Shown here: piece after piece, positions 7,515-10,196 of the stretch | Layout: each line of letters starts with the position of its first letter | Numbering within the stretch: position 1 is the stretch's first letter | Assembly: GCA_003024985.2 (NCBI GenBank) | Contig: PXIH01S0000021.1 | Reading direction: 5' to 3' (one strand) | Length of the DNA stretch: 10,196 nt | Origin: Euperipatoides rowelli | Lineage: Eukaryota > Onychophora > Udeonychophora > Euonychophora > Peripatopsidae | Translations under genes and position numbers: made by a program | The notes under the pieces: generated by a model | What the model was told of the DNA's origin: nothing | The model's input: the letters and a program-made list of their open reading frames with translations, nothing else | The model's database searches: none

Positions 7515-8100
7515 ATTGATTTGCATACGGTATGTAAAAGGTTATTTATTAGAAATGGCAAGAGCCATTTCAAGCTAGAAAGACAATCAAAGAATGTGTG
7601 CAACATTCTTTTATAATTAAGGTGCACATATGCAAAATAAACAATTAATAAATTAACATTGATTTGCATATGAAAAAGGTTACTTATTAGAAATGGCAAG
7701 AGCCATTTCAAGCTAGAAAGACAATCAACGAATGTGTGCACCATTCTTTTATAATTAAGAATGTACACACATGCAAAATAAACAATGAATAAATTAGCAT
7801 TTGATATGAATGTCAAAGGTTACTTATTAGAAATGGCAAGAGCCATTTCAAGCTAGAAAGTCAATCAAAGAATGTGTGCAGCATTCTTTTATAATTAAGC
7901 ATGTGCACATATGCAAAATAAACAATGAATAAATTAGCATTGGTTTGAATATGTAAAAGGTTATTAGAAATTGCAAGAGCCATTTCAAGCTAGTTAGACA
8001 ATAAAAACATGTGCAACATTCTTTTATAATTAAGAATGTGCACTTATGGAAAATAAACAATGAATAAATTAGAATTGATTTGCATATGTAAAGGAAGTTG
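7515..8100. repeat. Tandem array, 4.2 copies of a ~140-bp unit
   Basis: Units start at about 7515, 7658, 7799, 7939 and (partial) 8074, giving periods of 143, 141, 140 and 135 bp. Each begins ATTGATTTGCATATG-like, then carries TTAGAAATGGCAAGAGCCAT, AGCTAGAAAGACAATCAA, GAATGTGTGCA, CATTCTTTTATAATTAAG, and ends AATAAACAATGAATAAATTA. Copies are very alike in the central block and diverge more at the edges and in unit 4. Inside each unit GAAATGGC and GCCATTTC form an 8-bp stem around AAGA (7552-7571, 7690-7709 and 7830-7849; one mismatch in unit 4). A second, weaker stem is AAGAATGT/ACATTCTT. Minus-strand frames of 144 and 88 codons cross the array, but the period is not a multiple of three and I do not regard them as genes. 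It is a small satellite or minisatellite; its origin is unknown. Confidence 0.95.
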
Positions 8101-8276
8101 AATGTTTCTCTCATTGTACATAATCTTATAATTGATCAGATTATAAAAATGTGACATATACTATAAAATAACAAATGTTACCTTAAATAAACGATGTGCG
8201 AACATAAATCAGTTTTTCCTTTCCATGGCGAATCAATACAATAAATTACAAATAAAATAAATAATAATAAATGTAT

Positions 8277-8763
8277 TATACAGGGTGGCGAAAAAGTCAA
8301 ACTGTTTTTAAATGCCTACAAATGTTGCAGGAATTGATAGTCAAGAGTTCGGAAATTCATCATGGAAAAACTTCAACTGAACAGTGAACCAAAATCGTAA
8401 AATTTTATTATGAAAACCAGCAATCAATCATTCTAACATGCAAAGGGCCACAACGGTCTTCAAATCAGTCGTCTCCTGACTATTTTTTTGTGGGGCTACC
8501 TGCAATAAAGGGTTTACATGAAAAAACCCAAGACAATCCCACAACTGAAGGATAGTATTTGTGTGGAAATGAGGGCAATACATCTACAAATACTATGAAC
8601 CATGTCATAGAAAGAGCTTGTCAATGTGTAGCTGAGAATGGGCATCATTTGAGGGCAGTTATATTTCATACATAGTCTCAATAAATCTCCAGTACTTGTA
8701 GAACAGATAAAAAATATTCTAACTGTTTAAAAAGATTTGTGACTTTTTTGGCTACCTTGTATA
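8277..8763 (+). mobile_element. Internally deleted Tc1/mariner-family element
   Basis: The left end TATACAGGGTGGCGAAAAAG and the reverse complement of the right end, TATACAAGGTAGCCAAAAAA, are clear inverted repeats that continue into GTCA and, after a gap, TTTTTAAA. The element proper is 8281-8759, flanked by TA on each side (8279-8280 and 8760-8761), as for Tc1/mariner insertion. At about 479 bp it is far shorter than the roughly 1.3 kb of full elements, and the interior holds only the beginning and end of a transposase gene. The ends differ at several positions, so the copy is old. Confidence 0.85.
8362..8675 (+). pseudogene. Mariner-family transposase remnant, N- and C-terminal pieces only
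   Basis: The gene would encode a DDE transposase that cuts and pastes the element at TA sites. ATG at 8362 opens MEKLQLNSEP, then a frameshift leads to KIVKFYYENQQS (about 8391-8426), which fits the first helix of the N-terminal DNA-binding region. After a large internal deletion the sequence resumes with SPDYFF (about 8472-8489), shifts frame to WGYLQ, stop, RVYMKKPKTIPQLKDSI, and after another frameshift ends VIERACQCVAENGHHLRAVI and FHT with TAG at 8673-8675. The conserved H-H-L-x-x-V-I-F-x-T ending is typical of a mariner-like family common in insects. The first two catalytic acidic residues fall in the deleted part, so no activity is possible. Confidence 0.85.
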
Positions 8764-8850
8764 AGCCCAGGATCAATAGGCGGCATAACTTCACAATGCT
8801 GGAGGGCCCTGAACACCAGGGGGCCCAGAAAAAAGCTTATAATTATCAGC
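8764..8850. mobile_element. Possible decayed hAT-end fragment
   Basis: This short GC-rich island next to the mariner element holds GAGGGCCCTG and CAGGGGGCCC, which can pair imperfectly, followed by AGAAAAAAGCTTAT. The AAAAAAGCTTAT word also occurs, on the opposite strand, in hAT element 2. No terminal repeat or target duplication could be found, so the assignment is weak. Confidence 0.25.
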
Positions 8851-9379
8851 AGACAGTGGCAACAACAACAAAAAACAGAGAAATAGAGAGAGAGAGATGT
8901 GGGATGTAACATCACATCTTTGTAAAATGATCTTACTGATCTAAATGTCAATAAATACAGTTATTGGTAATTTTTTCTTTATTTATAATATTTCAATCCC
9001 AAGTTTCAACCAAAAATAATAATAAATCATATTTTTTTTTTGTCAATGGGATTGACCAACATTGACATCAAAACATCTAGAGAGAAAAAAAGCTTAACAA
9101 ACTTTGTCAAGAGGACGTTTAATTTTTCTACGGGGATAGGAGGGCCCAAAATATGTAGATACAGGCTTGCTTGTAGCCTACGCTACAAAGGGAAGTGGAG
9201 TCCAGAATTTATTGTTCGCAAATTATTGTTATGGTCTTAACCTAGAAACTCCACAATTATTATACAAGTGTCTGTCCATATGGTTATAAATTTTAGGAAC
9301 AATTATGAACAGTAAACTAATTATTATTATTTTTTTTTTTACTATTTCTCTATGACTGTATTAATTACAAGGGTCTACC
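8851..9379. other. AT-rich non-coding stretch with one GGGCCC patch
   Basis: Contains a short GA run near 8887-8898 and a slightly GC-rich patch at 9130-9200 with GGGCCC at 9142-9147. A 66-codon plus-strand frame (9040-9240) shows no motif and is not treated as a gene. Confidence 0.5.
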
Positions 9380-9401
9380 AGCACCCTCTATAGAGGGTGC
9401 T
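9380..9401. repeat. Perfect 22-bp palindrome
   Basis: The half-site AGCACCCTCTA is followed without spacer by its exact reverse complement. It stands out as a GC-richer island in AT-rich DNA. No function can be assigned; it could be a remnant of two inverted element ends joined together. Confidence 0.97.
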
Positions 9402-10151
9402 CACTCTATTCATTTCTCAAAACATTTACGTAATACAAGAAAAACACCATGATATTTTGCATCAGCTCTTCAAATGCTATTAGAAAAATGTAATTTAAAA
9501 AAGGAAACAAAAGCAAAAAAAAATAAAAAAGGTTTTTATTTGCAGAGCAGTGATCTGAATAAATTTTATTTAAAAGATAGAATCAAAAAATTTTGTATTT
9601 CATTCTGTTTTGGCTTTATGTAACAAACATCACATAAAAACACAAATCGACAGCATAAAATACTTTGCGGAAAACTGCAATTAAAAACAATGAAAAATGG
9701 TGTGATACATCAATCACTTTAACACTTCCCTGCCAAATATTTTTTTTTTTTTTTTAATATCTAGACTCTTTTTTTCTTCTTCTCTTTACAAAGATGATTT
9801 ATGTTTTTCTTAAAAGATGATAGCCAGCATATTTTTAAAATGATGACCCCGTTAATCAAACCAAATTCCATCTACAGAGATTAACATAAGAATACATTAT
9901 AGCTAAGGTTATCTAAATACTTTTATCATTTTGAAAAGCTTTATTATAGCTTTTTTTAAAAGAATAAAAAGTAAAGATAAACAGAAAATAAATTTTATTC
10001 TTGCTTTAGAACATGGGTTGACGAGAAAGGAGTTTTAATCTTTTACAGCCAAAATACACTAATAATAAGAAATAAACATTTTTTTAATGGCTGCAAGTTT
10101 AGAATTTGAACAAAGAAAAGATTTGATTAATTAAAAATTATATACTATATA
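9402..10151. other. AT-rich non-coding stretch, no gene seen
   Basis: Many A and T runs (including T16 at 9740-9755), stops in every frame, no supported structure. Confidence 0.6.
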
Positions 10152-10196
10152 CAGAGCCGGATTAAACTTTTGTGGGGCCCTAGACAAATTTATTTT
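10152..10196 (+). mobile_element. Possible 5' end of another hAT element, cut by the window edge
   Basis: CAGAGCCGGATTAAAC followed by TGTGGGGCCCTAGAC resembles hAT ends, which commonly start CAGNG and in this window carry GGGCCC words. The other end lies outside the window, so neither terminal repeat nor target duplication can be tested. Confidence 0.35.

Noticed and set aside
7515-8100. Hammerhead ribozyme in the tandem units
   Set aside because: The unit lacks the CTGATGA core and the paired GAAA segment; only simple hairpins are present.
7515-8100. CRISPR-like array
   Set aside because: The whole unit repeats with no unique spacers, and the setting is eukaryotic.
8727-8951. 74-codon minus-strand frame
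   Set aside because: It runs across the mariner right terminal repeat into unrelated flanking DNA and shows no motif.

Overview
This is about 10.2 kb of AT-rich animal genomic DNA with no intact gene. Its makeup is mixed mobile-element debris, long A/T runs, trinucleotide microsatellites, and no bacterial-type gene packing. The elements (short non-autonomous hAT elements, a Helitron with the usual animal-type ends, a mariner-family remnant, non-LTR retrotransposon pieces) fit an arthropod, most likely an insect. The species cannot be fixed from the sequence, and other invertebrates are possible.

Layout. Positions 1-1284 are AT-rich, with one short minus-strand stretch near 82-207 that reads like protein. 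A non-autonomous hAT element lies at 1293-1769, with an exact 8-bp target duplication CTCTAGAT. A second, GC-rich one lies at 2232-2681, with the exact 8-bp duplication CCTCCAAG and a 25-base poly-G run inside. Positions 2954-3085 hold an isolated 43-codon stretch that looks like coding sequence, followed by a poly(A) signal. A hairpin lies at 3318-3353. Positions 3931-4023 (plus) carry the C-terminal tail of one non-LTR retrotransposon. About 4197-5160 (minus) carries the 5'-truncated, frameshifted reverse transcriptase of another. Positions 5848-6382 are a non-autonomous Helitron with TC and CTAG ends and degenerate internal repeats. Positions 7515-8100 are 4.2 copies of a ~140-bp tandem repeat carrying a small hairpin. 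Positions 8281-8759 are an internally deleted mariner-family element between TA dinucleotides, with recognisable N- and C-terminal transposase pieces. A perfect 22-bp palindrome lies at 9380-9401. The window ends inside what may be another hAT end at 10152.

Nothing here works together as a pathway or operon. The window is best read as intergenic or intronic DNA built by repeated insertion and decay of transposable elements. I found no convincing new biological system. The items most worth checking are the hairpin-bearing tandem repeat, the two hAT families with exact target duplications, the 22-bp palindrome, and the two short coding-like stretches that match nothing I recognise.
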